NCBI GenBank assembly: GCA_013399115.1
Contig: VXAA01005613.1
Coordinates: forward strand, 988,252 to 1,052,251
DNA: 64,000 nucleotides
Direction: 5' to 3'
From: Anseranas semipalmata
Lineage: Eukaryota > Chordata > Aves > Anseriformes > Anseranatidae
Below the pieces are notes generated by a model, which saw only the letters and a program-made list of their open reading frames with translations, was not told the origin of the DNA and did not search any database. Positions 1-14,499 of the stretch are shown here, in pieces; position 1 is the first letter of the stretch, and each line of letters opens with the position of its first letter. The translations under genes and the position numbers were made by a program.

Positions 1-830
1 TCTTCACAGACATATTTTCAGCACAGTGTACTAGAGGAGACATGCAGTTCCCTTCTCCATATACAGCCCCTGCTCGCTTCAGGCATAATTCAGAATTGGG
101 ATCAAGGGTCTAATTTCTGAAATGTTTCCTTCTGTTGAGATGTACAAACAAAGTGGCTACACTTTGGAAATGGAGTCAAGAGGCCTGTAAGAAGTAACCA
201 CATAAAGGCCTAGCAGAAACTAATTGTCTTTCTTGCCCACATGGGATTAAACAAAGAAAAAATGCACATGTGGTTTAAAGTAATGTATAAATTTGATTTA
301 AAAGTTTTTTTTTTTTTTTCAGGAAGTCCTACAGACTTCAATAAACTCCAGCTGCATAAGAGTGCTAATGTAATGCTCATACTGTCTTAAAAATCTGTAT
401 GACTTTATGGAGTCCTAGGAAGGAAGGAGGAAATACCCTCGATTATACTTTTTTCACTTCCCGTGAACATTTAAGTACCTATCTAAACTGTATTTATAGA
501 GATGAAAAAAGGACATTTTCTTTTTGAGTTCCAATTTTAATTTTTTCTTCTAACCCATTAAAAAAAAGAAATAGATTGCCATTTTCAGACAGTAAAAATA
601 AACTGCTTGTAAGAGAACTGACTAATTTCCCTAAGGACGCCAGAATCTATCTACAGTATTTCTACATGTATTTTACAGCCACTCATATTGCTGTGAAATT
701 CTTGTAGAGCTTGAAAACCTGAAGTATTAACCATCTCATTTTCATATAAGTAATTAACACACACATCTTCACACTTGCTCTGGGACTGCATAACCAAATA
801 AAAACATACTATAATTTAATCAGAAAGAAG

Positions 831-844
831 CACACACACACACA
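831..844. repeat. (CA)7 microsatellite
   Basis: Seven uninterrupted CA units, preceded by aagaag and followed by aaaatgc. Confidence 0.9.
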
Positions 845-3799
845 AAATGCATTATTTAGATGTGGATATTCAAATAGAAGAATGAGAAGTTTCCAGGCTC
901 TCTATTTTGGGGAAGGGGGGAGGAAATCCATAGCAATGCTAGAAAATTCTGACTATTGGCTGACAGAGTCCACGCAACTGGGTGCCGATCTCCTGTACGT
1001 TTGGTCAGTATGTATGATTAAGGAGATGTACACATACAATAAGCTTTCTTTCCTTTCTCAAATCAAGAAGTTGTTCAAACATCTCCTGGGCCCAGACGCT
1101 TTTGTAGCACAATGTTTGTCCTAAGGTTACTAAGGTTTTTCAGAGCAATGCCTACAGGTTTTGTCCAACTTCACTGGTAATCAGCTAGCACAATGTCTTT
1201 TTCCTCATTTGAGGCATAAGAGGAAAAAAAGAGCAGAACAATTTGACTTCACTTCTTTGTAGGAACTGCTGCATTTGATGGTTCATCTAATACAATATAT
1301 TATTATGTGAAATAGCCTGTAGCAAATGATTCAGTGGAAATTGTGTACTTGCTCCAAAATGGACAATTAGCTAGCAGCTTCCTCATAAGAACCTCCAAAA
1401 TGCCCTGAAATATGAGAGTTTATGTATCCATTAAGATGGCTTCTATGATGAATATGTTGTAATTTTTACTGTCTTTTGATTTTGGAATTACCTTCTTCAG
1501 GTTTATTACTTCAGGTGATCTGATGTCGAAGGCTTGAGTTGTGATTAGAAGAAACAACTCCCTAAGACCTTATTTACCCATTGAAAGAGGACCATTTCAG
1601 ACAAGACCTCCCACCCCCACCACTGTCCAGTCCTAGGGAAGATGTCACCAACAGGAATGTTGTTCTGTGCAGGAGAGAGATTTTAATATGACAGAGATTT
1701 GGTGACTGATCCCATCGCCACTGTTGGAGCCAAAGTGGATTTACTGTGATGCTGCGAGACTGTTTTGCAAGCATTAGAGAGATGTATTGTTGCAGCCATC
1801 TACTGTTGGAAGCTCTGCCAGTCAGTGTACTGCAGTAGAGATATTGAGATATTAGATGCTGTAGAAATCCTCACTGTAAGCAGAGATCTTAAAATATTTG
1901 TTGGTACTGATCTCTGTTGGATTCTCTTGGATTAGGCTAGCTGTAAATGCAGCTGTTGTTGTGGTGGTGTTTGTTGTTTATTTTCGTTTTGTCTTTTAAT
2001 AAGGCTGTTTTCCTTTCCCTTAATATCCATGGAGTTATGCTTACAATATGGATTGTAGCAAGGCCATGGCACTTACAGTGTATTTCTCTTTCCATAACAT
2101 TACATTCATGTTAGATAGCTTTTAAGGTTTCTTATGTTTTAATGAAGTTATTAAAGTGAATGCTCTGACTGCATAATTCATGAACCTTCACTCTGTCTTC
2201 AAAGAACCGGTCTCTAAACAATTTTTTATTTTACAAATCTTTTATAATCTTTTTTATAATTTGGTCCCCAAAGATAGTTCTGATTTATAGTATTTGCTTG
2301 ACAGATACAAAGAGGTGCTATGTATTTTCTATTTATAACTCATAAATATTGAGATTAGCTTTCACACATCATGGGCTGGATTATGGGCTGCTTTCTCTTC
2401 TGTGGCTGTATCTGCAGCTTCCTGCAGAAGGAAGATGACATGTATCCAATCAGTCTTTGCATTTCCCTCTAAGCATTAATTTGGCATAAATGGATACAGT
2501 TTAGGGCTTTCTATAATCCATGCTACTGTTCTGCAACAGTTCTTAAGCAGTAGCTGAGCCTATGCCAGTCAGATCCTCACCTCCCCATTGGTAACCTGGG
2601 TCTGACCTCGGGGATGGTGAGAGGTAGCAGGGTGAAGGAGATAAAGGGAAGAAAAAGCTTCCTACTAGGATACATTCCTGGTAATTAGATCGACTAAAAG
2701 CTAAGCATACTAAAATAACATATAAAAAAAAATGCAGTATCTTTCAAAGTTTTTTTTTTTTTTTTAGAATAAATAAACATTGTTGAAATTAATCCTAAAA
2801 AGAAGATAAGCTATGTTAAAGCTTGCACTTATTATCAGCTACTAAGAGATGAAACTTTTTACAAATAAAACAGTATTTTGTCAGTAATACATATAGCCAC
2901 TGAACTTCTTAAGAAAAGGCATTTAAGCCAAAGGGCCTGGGTAGCTAAACACCCATAACAACGGTCTGTTCAGGTGCCAGCCCCTGTCTCAGGTAATTTA
3001 TTTCAATGATTGGCTCAGTCAAAGCAGGGAAAGCTGCTGGAAATTGAAATGAAAGCTTTTATTTCATATTAGGAACAAAAATGAATATAAATGCAGGCTA
3101 CAACTAAATACATTGAAATCTATAGAACTGCCTACATAAACGTGTATTAATATTGGGAATCTTCCTATATAATAAAAAGCACCATATTTATTGTACAGTC
3201 TGCATTGATTTGCTAGTCAGATGTGCTAAGGGTTAAATTACCATTTTTTTTTTTTATAAAACAAGTAATATATACAAATACAACACAAGATTAAAATGAA
3301 TTTAGATAAAAGTTTCATACTCATTTAAATCAGTAAATGAAATCACTACCACTGATTTGAATGAATATCTCACAAGGAGCTGCAGATAATTTCTGCTCTC
3401 TTTCTGTAGCAGAAGGGACTGTAAACCTGAGTAACGTATCGTAATCCATAGACAACCCTTGTGAACTGAAATGCATTGCTGAGCTGCATCGTGCCCGTAT
3501 CGAGGAATTAGTTGGACTGTATCTTTATGGGCTGTTTGGAGAGATTAAACTGCAAGCTGGTTTTGAAATCTTCTAGTTTTGCAAATCATCTAAAGGCAAT
3601 TAAAAAAACAAACACAGTGACTTGGGAGACTAAGTTCCCTTGATTTTCAGTAAGTCTAAGCCTCTTAGACATTTTGGGTGAAGTATGCCTATAAAGCCAT
3701 GTAACCCCAGTTTACCAAATTCAGTCAAATAAAAATAATCTCTTTATAGCTAACATTCCTACATATCACCTGCCAGATGTCAGATTCATTAAAAATGCA

Positions 3800-4150
3800 T
3801 TTGAATATAATTTAAATAATTAAAATGCCATTTTAAAACATGCATAATTGTTTGCCAGAGGCCCTTGCTCACCAGAAGTAATAATTTCCACTTGTTGTGG
3901 TGACTTGATGAGCTCAGGCTGAACAGTTCCAGTGTTAGAGCCAAGGTTTGCTTTAGTCACAGCCTGATGTTGCAATTAAGTTTAAGACCTGGGAGTTTAT
4001 TGCTCAGATGGGTGATCTGGTTTTGTTACAAGGAGTCTAATGAATTTGATGATTAGTTTGCAGTCTTTTATTGTCTGTCTGAACTAATTTATGCTTGGCT
4101 TTTAACTATTAATAAAATTTATGGAGAAGTTCAAAACACGGGAGATAAAG
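3800..4150. promoter_or_regulatory. Candidate conserved noncoding element
   Basis: Complex, non-repetitive AT-rich DNA with many ATTA/TAAT cores (for example aataattaaaatgcc and ctattaataaaatttatg) around a more mixed centre. It resembles intronic conserved noncoding DNA in look only. Confidence 0.2.
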
Positions 4151-7137
4151 ACTTTCTTTGCAACTGTCGTAACCATTAAATGGGACACATAGGCTGACTA
4201 GCCAGATTAAGGTTTCACCAGTAGAACAACTGCAGAAATGCTAGGAAAGACAGTATTTTAAAACGACTTCGACTGGTCTCTTGCTTTTGATAGGTGCTTT
4301 CTTAACTGGGCTCTATTTCTGCACAACATAAACATACATGTTGAAAATCAATAATGTTTTAAAGTACAATTGACCACAGTTATAGATGTATTCCAATTTT
4401 TAATAAATTATTATTAAAAAGAAGTTCAGAAGACTACTGAGCCACAGTGACTGACTTGTTCTTTGTATTGGGACAACAGATACATAATTGCTGAAGCTTT
4501 CCACATCACTGAGGAGCAAAGGTATAGCAGATATTCACTAGAAGCAGTAATACTCGAAATGTGCAGGGCAGCAGCCAGAAGGAAACTGCAGCGTTGCCTG
4601 CTGTTTGCTGTGAATGCTTGGCAGTGCTATGTCAGACCTCCTGCAAGAGCCAGGGCCTTGCTCCTCCTTCGTGCAATGCAGATAAACTCCACTGAGAGGC
4701 AGAAAGGCTAGATGCAGGAGCAAGAGCAGCCGTTTCCAATTGTCTATTTTCTCCTTTTCCAGCATCTTCTCCAATATAGGAGAGAATACAAAAAAGATCC
4801 TAAACTCAAAAACTAGATACTTCTCAGCAATTTTTGACAAACTTCTAAGACTTTTTTTTCCATCTGTGACACCTACATAATTTTCACCTCTTGCTAATGG
4901 TCTTCCCTTGGTGACAGTAAGTGCTGTTGAGTATACAGGTAGCATTCAGTCTGAGATAACATTTGATTGTTAGCGTTTTCCCACCTCCACTGCAATGCAA
5001 AATGTTTAGTTTTGCAAAACAAAAAGCAATTTTAGTGTCTAGAGAAAATAATGAACTAGTGGGGAAAGTGTTCCCTAATCGAGATAAAATCCTGCCACCT
5101 TCACTACCACTTAACTGTACCTTACTCTGAGAGTAGGTATTATTTAGTGTGAATAATGACAACAGAATCTCAGCTGGATCTTAAATGTTATTTCTGCATA
5201 ATTTATTCAAAAGATAAATTCCCTAATGAAAGATACCGTATCCACTTTAAACCAATGTTATTTCATCTATAATTACTACCTCAGGTATACCATACTAACT
5301 GCCATTTATCACTGTCAGGAACTTTTGAATTCCTACTACAACCATGGCATCCCATTGGGTTTGTTTGTCTCTGAGAGAACATGATGTTTCTAGTTTGGTA
5401 TGACCCTAAAAAAGGAGAACAAAACCTGTCAACCCCTAGAAACACATTTGAATGTCCTTTACTCTGTTCTGGCACTTCATCACGTAAGATGTAAAGAGTA
5501 AGCACATTCAATTCCTCATAGTTATTTCCAACATAATGCATTATATTTTCCATCTCAAGTTTATAGAAGATCTTCAGTTCATTAGTACTTCCCCTGCCCC
5601 TTTCTTTTCTTATGAGGTTTGTAGCCATTATCCATCACATGTCTTTCAAAATTTGGAAAAGAATATAGATGCTCTGGCTCTTAGACCTCTACTTTAGTCA
5701 AAAAACCCCCACACTTCCTCACTAAGAGAATGTAATTTTTCATTAGGAAACAATTAGGAAGGAAATGTGCATAAGAACTGTAATTTGCAATTGGTTCAGT
5801 ACGAGTGTTAAGGAAACTAGCACTGGTGTGTTCACATTTTAGAATGGGTGTTCGAAAAGTTAGATTTGATTCAGGTAACAACTACAACAATATTTTGATG
5901 TCTTTTATTTTATGATATCTGTTGCTGTACAGTGGAAGACTTTAGAAGCAAGTAAAATAAAAGAAAGATAACGGGTTACTGGCAAAAGACTTTGTTTCCT
6001 TTCACTCTATGAAGGCTCTCCTGTTATTGTTCATCAAAAGTAGTAAATAAAACCTCCAGGCTTACTTTGAGCACGCCCCCATTCCTATGTATACTTTGGA
6101 TATAATTCTTACCTTGTTCTAAGACTAAATGAACATGAAAGCCAAATACCTGCATTATTTTGTTTGTCACTTGCTAATTCAAAATGAGCAATTACATCAT
6201 ATGTGTATTAGTGACAGCTGTCAGTGTTCAGTTCTAGAGCCGTGATAGACATATCCTCATTCTCAATGGTTGATAGGAGCTGTTGCTTTTTAACAGAAGG
6301 TATATAAAATAAAGTTCTCCTGTAAAGACCTCTCCTTATGAAACATCTTGTTATTTAATTTGGTCTCAGCTAATTGTCAATTCAGAGAGTAATTTGTGTC
6401 CAAGAATTCTAGACGCAGCAGAGAGCAGAAGCCTACATGGAGCTCCACCAGGTCCCCAGGACACAGCCCCAGCAACTGCACCCTCCCTTAGAGATGGCAT
6501 ACATCATCTCACTCGCTGAGTGCGTAGCTTTACTATGAGGACTATTTGTAGGTATCAACCTCATCGACTCCCAGAAGTGCAAGACTGTCATTTTGATTGC
6601 TGGTGTACATGTAAATGCAGAACACTCCCAAATCTGCGCATGGGAGCAATCACACCTGAGCCCTTCAAATGCAAAAACAATTATCCTAGCACCTCAGCAG
6701 GTAGTCAGCACAGTGACCTGTGATGAGTTCCTCTATTATGTATTATCAGTAACATTGTAGGGAAGTGTTCACATTTTGTGAGATTAAACAGACAATAGGA
6801 ATTGTAGTCAGATTTCTTTTTCTCTTGCCTGAATAGTCCATATTTATCTCCAGGCAACAGGAGAGAATGAACGTACAGAGAGCACTATCTGACTGTTTAA
6901 CTCTTCAGACCTTGTCTTGGACTGGAATGCAATGTATAATGAATTTCCTTTTTTTTTAAGCTAGAATGAGTTCTGTTATACTCAGTCATGCCCTAAGTTT
7001 CAGAAAACACAAAATGCATTTTTCAGACAGTGAACAAGAGCCCTTACCCTCTCAACCAAGAGATCTCCAATGGAAAATGAGTTGTTTTCCTGCCTTACAA
7101 GCCTGCGAAATCTACAAGCAGATTTTCATGCATGTAC

Positions 7138-7255
7138 CTGACAGTCCACCGACATCCATCTTCTTCAGGTTCTTTGCCTCCAGAATGACAACAGTCAGCT
7201 TGCCAGCAGTAGGCACATAACGGAGGGAGAAGCAGATATCACCCAGCTTTTCTTG
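7138..7255 (-). CDS. SYT1: SYT1 exon: start of C2B domain
   Basis: This 118-bp exon encodes 39 residues equivalent to rat 270-308 plus the first base of the Asp309 codon. The acceptor is ctttcacag and the donor CAG|gtacat. The sequence [20 protein letters not shown], then [19 protein letters not shown], is identical to the mammalian protein as I know it. It contains Asp303 (KKMDVGG), the first Ca2+ ligand of C2B. Neighbouring Met302 and Asp303 correspond to positions mutated in the human SYT1 neurodevelopmental disorder (human numbering one higher). The split codon means the next exon must begin with two bases completing Asp309. That exon was not found between 1 and 7137, so it should lie before the window. 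Confidence 0.98.
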
Positions 7256-9238
7256 CTGTGAAAGCAAGCAAGTCATGGTGTTACTTTTCTTTATAATTTT
7301 CAACCTTTTAAAAATACATTTTTGAAAAACCCAGAAAATTAGCAGGACTACATTTCAAACTCCTATTGTAAAACAAAACATTCCAATTAATAACATATCT
7401 GCCACAAGTTAAATCCTTGATAACCTCAAGTCCACTGTAACAACTGGAGTTCACAGCAACTGTCCTGCATGGACCCAAATGACAAGATGTGCTTGCTGCA
7501 AAGCAAGTTACACTGTCCACCTTGGACAATCAGGCTCCCACAGACACTGTTTGCTCTGTAATATTAACCAAGTCATTGCCTTTTTTCCAGTTTGAGTTTC
7601 AGTGGAAATCAATTAACACACACATATGCAACCACTAGACTGTTTTCTGGGAAACAGTAACGTGGGTTCTTTCTCATCATGCTTTTTCACAAAAACAAAA
7701 CGTACATAAAACACGAAGCACAAAACAATCAGTGTAAAAAAGACCTGTCTTCTATCTGACAGGCAAACCAGGAAGGCAGATAGGCAGGAATAGGTCCCAG
7801 TGTATCCCTCTTCACATCAGGAATGGTTGGAAGGATTTGGTTTTGCCTTCAGCCTTGCAGCCTATCATCCGGGATCCTGCCAAACACAACCTATTGCAAT
7901 TCATTGCTTAGTACTTTCCTAACTGTCCTGGCAAAGAGGGAGAGGCTGAATTACAGGAACTTTCTTTTAAAAGTAGGAGCGATAGATTTAAACTTGCAGA
8001 TACAAGACAAAAAAGAGCAGACTATTGCTTAGAAATGATCATCAGGATGATCTGAGTTGCCTTCCTCCTTCCTTTCAGGCACAATGGTATCTCTAGGGGA
8101 GTAAATAGGTTTCCTTTGAGACAAGAAGAATCAGGCTATACTAAACAGTCCAATAAGGCATTTCAGGCAGTGCTGTTTCTCTTTCAAAGACAGTTGTCCT
8201 TATGGCACATATCTGTTTTCCACAGTTTATTCTGGCAGTAGAGTATAAAGTACATTTCTATCAATCCCTTTGGCTCCAGTGTTTTGTCAGGATAAGTTGG
8301 AAGGTTGGTTGTTGAAAAGTTTTGGGGATGTATCCAGGCTTTTGTTTAAAACACTAGGTAATTCTGGCAGGAATTTTGTACCTTTTCCCCATACCACAGA
8401 TACAAGAAGGACATGGCAATTTAACAGGTTTAAAGAGCCAAGGGGAAAGACAGAAAGGCAGAACCTTATCTAAAAATCTGTGGGAACACCACTGAAAGCA
8501 ACTGCTCATGGATCCATAGATGTAGTTGGTATTTCACAAAGAAAAGACAGCCCATGTCCTAAGGACTTTACCATGGAAAATGCACCAAAATGTTCTTCTC
8601 TAATGGAAGCTCAAGATTCCAAGTCATTTACGAGAATCTGAGCTTTAACCACCAAGCCAAATTTTCAGCATCAGTAGCAGTTAGGTATAGATGTCTAGCT
8701 ATACAAATGCTCAATAACCGTTTTTAGAAATACTTTCTACTGATAATAAAATGCCTATGCAGTGTTAAGCTAGGTTTTATTTGCTGCTATCTGTGCAAAG
8801 TAAGTATCTAAATATCTCTGTGTGCATGAGCATTTTGAAAATTAAATCCCTACTGAATAGCAAGCATCTATTCCATTTTTGTGGTTTTCTTACATTCTTC
8901 TCTCAATAGCTCTTAGACACGAACACTTTTTTATCCAGGTTTCAATAAGTATCTGCAATATATCCATCTGAAGGATGCATTCCAGATACTCAGCTATACT
9001 TAAAAGTTTACATCTTCCTCCCCTATCAAAAGGTGCATAGGTCTTTCTCGGAAGACTTCCTTGGGGACACAAGAATCTGCTTATGTTCTCACTGAAGGAC
9101 TGGAACCTTATATATTAAAAATTACTCAGCATCATGTAGTTATTGTTCCTTTTAATTTTCAAAAACTTAGAAACTTCGGTAATAATGCAATACCTATAAA
9201 GTGTTGTACTCTGTACTGATTACTACAAGTTGCGAATG

Positions 9239-9625
9239 AAACCTTGGGATTGTAATAGATAGTTCCCTGCAAAACATCAGCTCAGTCATCACCATGGCCA
9301 GAAAACATACAGAACAAACACAAAGGCTGTGTATAACTAGGAAACGATCAGATGCAACAGAACAAAAAAGCTTGTAATGTTAAAGGTATGTATCACATAT
9401 AAGAACACTGTCAAAATGCACGTGCCTGTATCTTGAAAACTGGTGTGGTTAGGGTATCCCCCCACCTCAAAAAGGATGTGGTAGAATTGGGAAAGATTCC
9501 CCAAAAAGCAGCAGGAATGATGAAAAATATGACACAGCTTCTGCAAGAGGAACAGTTAAGTAGATTACAACTCTTCAGGCTGGAATGTGGATAATGGGGA
9601 GGGGTATCTTAGGGACCTTGATCTG
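9239..9625 (+). mobile_element. Old CR1-like LINE fragment
   Basis: A second old LINE remnant lies on the plus strand. It follows the late reverse-transcriptase to 3' region of ancient CR1: ccttgggattgtaatagata, then agttccctgcaaaacatcag, then about 200 bp later tatccccccacctcaaaaag and gatgtggtagaattgggaaa. It ends with ctcttcaggctggaa and a ggggaggggtatctta stretch that matches the GDMIEV-coding segment. Frames are broken. It is antisense to SYT1. Boundaries are approximate. It is too diverged for subfamily assignment by eye. Confidence 0.72.
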
Positions 9626-10381
9626 ACCCAGGAGGGCCATAATGATGTTATGACCTTGATCAAAGGAAGAGATCCTGACATCACAAAATTTACGTTTTTG
9701 ACTCTTATCTAAAATAACCTAAGATGTCCTTCACAGCATGAACTGCATTTTTATGAAAGGACTCACTATTCCTCTCTGTCCACACAGGCTTTTATAAATC
9801 TCAGCATAGATTCTGATCATGGAAATACATATTTCAACTGTGCAATCTGCATAGCTCACACTCATCTCTAACTGAGTGTCCAATGACGCAGAGATAGCAA
9901 AGCATGCTTCTGCTCCCCTGACATTCGGTTTGTGAAGTCCGTGTTGGCTGGGCTAATGGTGAAGTTGATCTATCACCTGCAGTTTGCTCAGAATGGAAGA
10001 AATCAATTGCTTATTGATTTGTGTTATCATGATCACAGCTCACCCAGCCGCCTGGTGTTCTTTGTGGTCGCTGTTCTATTACATGGTAGACTTGGTTTAA
10101 ATTAGCCTGGCTGATTCATGGGTCCCTGAGTAAGACTGAACCAGGGGATATTTGAAAGCTCATCTTGGTGCCCTGTCTCAGACACCTTTGTACTCAAGTG
10201 TCAACCGACACTCAAGGGCTCTACCCTCACCCCTAGATTCACTGGCCAGTGCATCGTTGTAGCAGCACAGGCACTTGTATTCCTCAGATATGTACCTCAC
10301 TGACAGAATATCTAAACATCTATTTTGGAAGGAATTTTTAAACGAATACCGTACTTTTAAGTGGTCCTTTGATCGTTTTTA

Positions 10382-10413
10382 TCTTCTTCTTCTTCTTCTT
10401 TTTTTTTTTTTTT
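10382..10413. repeat. (CTT)n followed by T-run
   Basis: TCT/CTT triplets pass directly into a run of T. No polyadenylation signal lies in the expected position on the minus strand, so this is a simple repeat rather than a retro-insertion tail. Confidence 0.9.
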
Positions 10414-13400
10414 GTATTTGTGTTGAAACTGAAGCGTCTCAATAAAACTGTGTCAGGATTGTTTTTGCCAAGCAGAGTGCCTCAGCAGAGGCTGGAGGAG
10501 GTATTTTACAAACAGTTATTGCCACGGAGACCATCACCTCTCACCAGCCTTTCTCCATCTGTAATCATGTTATGCTTCTGTGCAAATACTGCAATTGTCT
10601 ACACAGAAGAGTAATTTTATGAGAGTATTTAATGTATTTTTAGCCTCTTTTAATGTAGTTTTAGCTGCAGGAAGCACAGAGAAGAAGACAACACCATGTA
10701 AACAGCCAGTTTTCCATAGATCACCAGCAAGACATGGGAAATGACAGTAGATAATGGGTTCATTTCAGTGAATAACTTGAAGAAAAAGCATAGATACCTG
10801 TTTAAATGCCCACAGAATCACATGTAGTACTTTTTTTGCTGTCTTTAAAATCTGTAATAACTGGATTTCTTGAATATTTCTTGTACTTTAACATTTTCTC
10901 TTTGCATTGCTGCCACAAGTTTTCTATTCCTAAGCTGGTTTGTATTTTTTTTTTTATAATTTTAAAAATATTTGTCAGGCAAAATACCACAAGTGGCAGC
11001 ACTGCAATGAAGCAACAGAAAACAATCACTAGAGGTGTGGTTTGCAGGAGATAATTACAAACCCCTGCAGGGCTATGAGGTACAGATGAGTGCTTCTGGT
11101 ACGGTGATTATCTCATGGAGGTGCCTTATTGTTGTTATGAATTTCTTTCAACCCTATGTATAAATAATTTATGTTAGTAAATTACTTTGATCTCTGATGG
11201 AAACTGTAAGTTAGTGTTAGAAACTTCCAACTGGGAGGTTCACAGACATTAACCTATTCATGTATAATGCCTACACACCAATCAAAAGACTCTCTCCATC
11301 TAAGCAACTTCATAACTTCATTACATTTAAAGAGGATGCAATGGAGCAGAACATAAATGACATAGCACTGGTAGCACTTCTTCAGCTTAGAAAAGGCTAT
11401 TTGAGGTCCTGTTGAGAACCTGGTCTTTTTAGAGAAGACTGTAAGCATCTCCTGCCTGTCTCATGTTTTTCCTTGTATTTGTCAGTAGTCATTTTTACCT
11501 TGACAGTACACTTTCCTAACAAGCTACAGAGAAAAATGCTATTTATGCAGATTACTCTCATTCACACTGCAGAATCTCTAACAGTGATATCTATCTTCTT
11601 AATATAAGCATTCTCCACATTTTTGTGTAAGATATTATGAGAAAGTTGATGCTTGCAGCTCTCCTGGTAAAACAATACCAAAATAACAAGCCACAGCACC
11701 ATACTTTTTTTTTTTTCCTAATTGGATCTAAGACTCCAAAATAGTCAGTAGAAAAAGGATATAAACACATTGCCGTGGGTTCCCAAATTCAATACCCAGT
11801 TTTGATTGTAGATATTTGCCTGAGCGAAACACGATAGGATGTGGTTTGTGGGTGAAGACCCAAAATACAGTCTTCCACCAATCAATATTTGCAATACAAG
11901 CTAATAGTGTTCATCATACAGTTTTCACACCAATCAAAACGTTTTAAAACTCTGTGGAGAAAATAGGGAGCATGAAGGTGGGGTACAAGCTAAATGAGCT
12001 TCTTTCAAATTCAGGAAACCCATGTAAATGGTAGTGACAGAACCTCTGATTGTAATTCCCACATCCATGGGCTTCAGACAGTTTTGAGGCCATTACTATT
12101 CTGTCTACACATAGAGATCTCAAATCCAACAAATTCCTTGTCTTGGCACATAAACCATGAATGCACTTAGCCACAAAGGTGTCATACTAATACTAGTACC
12201 AGAATCACAAAGGTGCAGAAATAGATGACATGGACTGGCCACAACTGCAATTGCCACCGCAGCAAGTGGGCAGAGTTAGCAACCCATACACGTAACTGGG
12301 ATCTAGAATTGGGAAAATATTGCTCCTCCAGGATAAATAGGGATCATACTGGAAAAGGAAAATGAAATACTGTGTTTTTTTGGGCTCCCCCTTTTTCTCT
12401 AAACCTGAAATTTTATTGCCACAACAGCTATCTTCAACATTACTGGCTTCAAAGGCATTGCATTTTTGATAAATACACAGTTAAACAACAAAGAAAATTT
12501 CAAACCTGCAATAGGTACAATCAGGAAAGAAGACATTTTTCTGTTACACTTGCAAATCAGGGAACAGATGACCCCACAATATGAAGATGGTTCTGCCACA
12601 ATTAGGCAAAGGAGTGGGAAGTGAGCAAAAAGCATATAAAATCCAGTTTGCATAAATAGGCTAGAAATAGCTGGTGCAGCAGGGAAAGAAAAAGGAGAAC
12701 CGGAAAGAGAAAGAAAAGCTGGAGCTAATGTGTCAGCCCATTATTATAGCACTTTTGGAGATTCTCACATGAATATGTATGCACACCAAGTAACACCGTA
12801 CCCCAAAGTCTATGAACTACTTTGTGGACAAAGTGCTGAGAGTGAACAGGAAAGGCAGAACTCTCCCCAGATTTTTCAGGTAAAAGGCTGATTACAGAAG
12901 CAGATATTTCAGACTTGTGAAATGTTAACTATAAATCCAGTCAATACAAATTTAGGATTTTAACAACTGAACCATTAATCTGACAAGCAGAATAATTCCT
13001 TTGCTGTCTAAAAGGATTTCATGCCCATGAATGGAGCAGCCACACTGTTATACAGCTGGAAATAAACAGGTGCTAAATGCCTCTGGAGATAAGGAAGAAC
13101 CCTCTTCATAACTGTACCTACTGCACTTTTGAAGAAAATATTTAAAAATAACACAAATATGAACAGACAAGTGCCCTACCACATGCTTCCTTATTCAAGG
13201 ATCAGCCTTTATTCATAGGAATAACCCACTTGTCTTCCAAAATGGATGTACAGTGTTTGTGATCAAAGGTCTCTCTTGTTTGCTTTTACTAACATTATTT
13301 CAGAAGTGCCTTTGTAGGTAATACCCTCTTCAAATGTGAAAACTTGGCCATAAAGCAAAGCTGGTGTTAATGTAAAGTATTCAGTTACAAGCCATATAAC

Positions 13401-13955
13401 AAGTAAATTAAGAACCAAAGCAAAGTGAAATAGGTTACAGCAGGAGATCTCAGAGGAAGCAGAGGGTTCTTGAGGCACAGATCCAAAGGGCTTGTTTCAG
13501 ATGCTGTAAAAAAGGGATGAGCAGTGACAACAGTCTAAAGAAGAGAGGGAAAGGAGGCTGATGCTAGGTGATCAGAGAACAGAAATAGAAGCAAAGGTCC
13601 AGGAGGTAAGTTTTAAAAGGGAGTTTTAGAGCAGACAGGGAACAATCTTTCAAATAAAATGAATTTATTAAAGGTATCAGGAGGTGGTATCTGTAGGGAT
13701 ACAGTCATGGTATAAAGTAGGAGTGTGGAAGGGCCAAAAGAAACAGCTTTAATTGCATATTCCTTTCGACTGCTTTCCCTACTACAGTTCTACTCTCTGA
13801 CTCCTTTGTCATACAACTTCTGTATGCCAGCACTACTTTTTACCTTTGCTTAAAGGGAACAAGCCTGGCTGGATCTTCTTTCTTTTTTTTTTTTTTTTTC
13901 TCTGAACAGCACTACTTGACACAGAATTCTTCACAAATCTCTGTCTTCTTATTGC

Positions 13956-13981
13956 GATATATATATATATATATATATATA
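13956..13981. repeat. (AT)12 microsatellite
   Basis: Uninterrupted alternating AT dinucleotides follow attgcg. Such repeats are usually polymorphic in length. Confidence 0.95.
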
Positions 13982-14499
13982 GTAGATTGCATTTCTTTTA
14001 ACTGCCCTAATTATGTAATACTCTCAAATACAACGGTAAATCAGACTTGAAAGCAAGTTAAGTAACAATTTGAATGAACCAATGTTATCAAAAAATTAAC
14101 AGGTCGGGTTCTATCAGGTTCCCTCTTTTAGTGCTCTTCATTACGTTTTTAACTGTTTAGAGAAAGCACTTCTATTGCTGCTCTCTAAAAAGCAGAAGAA
14201 ATTGAGGGAGAAAACACTGTTATTATTAGTAGAAAATGACACTTTACGGTTATCAGTTTAAAAGCATTACAATCAGCTGCCTCTTCCAAAATTAGAAAAG
14301 CTGTGGCTGAAGGCACTTGAAATCAAAGATTAGCAGAAACGTACCCTTTCATTTCCAAGCGAGAGACCATGCTACCAAACATACTGAATTCTTAATTAAA
14401 GAAGACAAAAATGAATTTCTTAAGTAAACGAGAAAAGGAGGAATGAATTAAAACAAACATATACACCCAAACATCATAGACTGGTTTTCAGTAACTCTT

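Larger units (their letters stand above)
1..7137 (-). other. SYT1: SYT1 intron within C2B (partial)
   Basis: This is intronic sequence downstream of the first C2B exon. I looked for the remaining C2B motifs (the KIHLMQNGK region, LRHWSD, IAQWHTL) in reverse complement and saw none. It holds a short (CA)7 at 831-844, several T-runs, and an AT-rich block around 3.8-4.15 kb that may be conserved noncoding DNA. The open frames around 4.5-5.9 kb lack protein-like features. No other gene is seen. Confidence 0.85.

Noticed and set aside
4538..4945. 135-codon minus-strand open frame
   Set aside because: It lies on the SYT1 strand but has no similarity to C2B or to any family I know and no credible acceptor/donor pair joining it in frame. 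The missing C2B exons have a different sequence.
1..7137. Remaining C2B exons and 3' UTR of SYT1
   Set aside because: Searched by eye for reverse complements of the conserved C2B motifs. A short ctgcataag near 353 matched only three codons and failed on either side.
13956..13981. TATA-rich stretch as a promoter
   Set aside because: It is a plain (AT)12 microsatellite with no initiator or GC-rich context.
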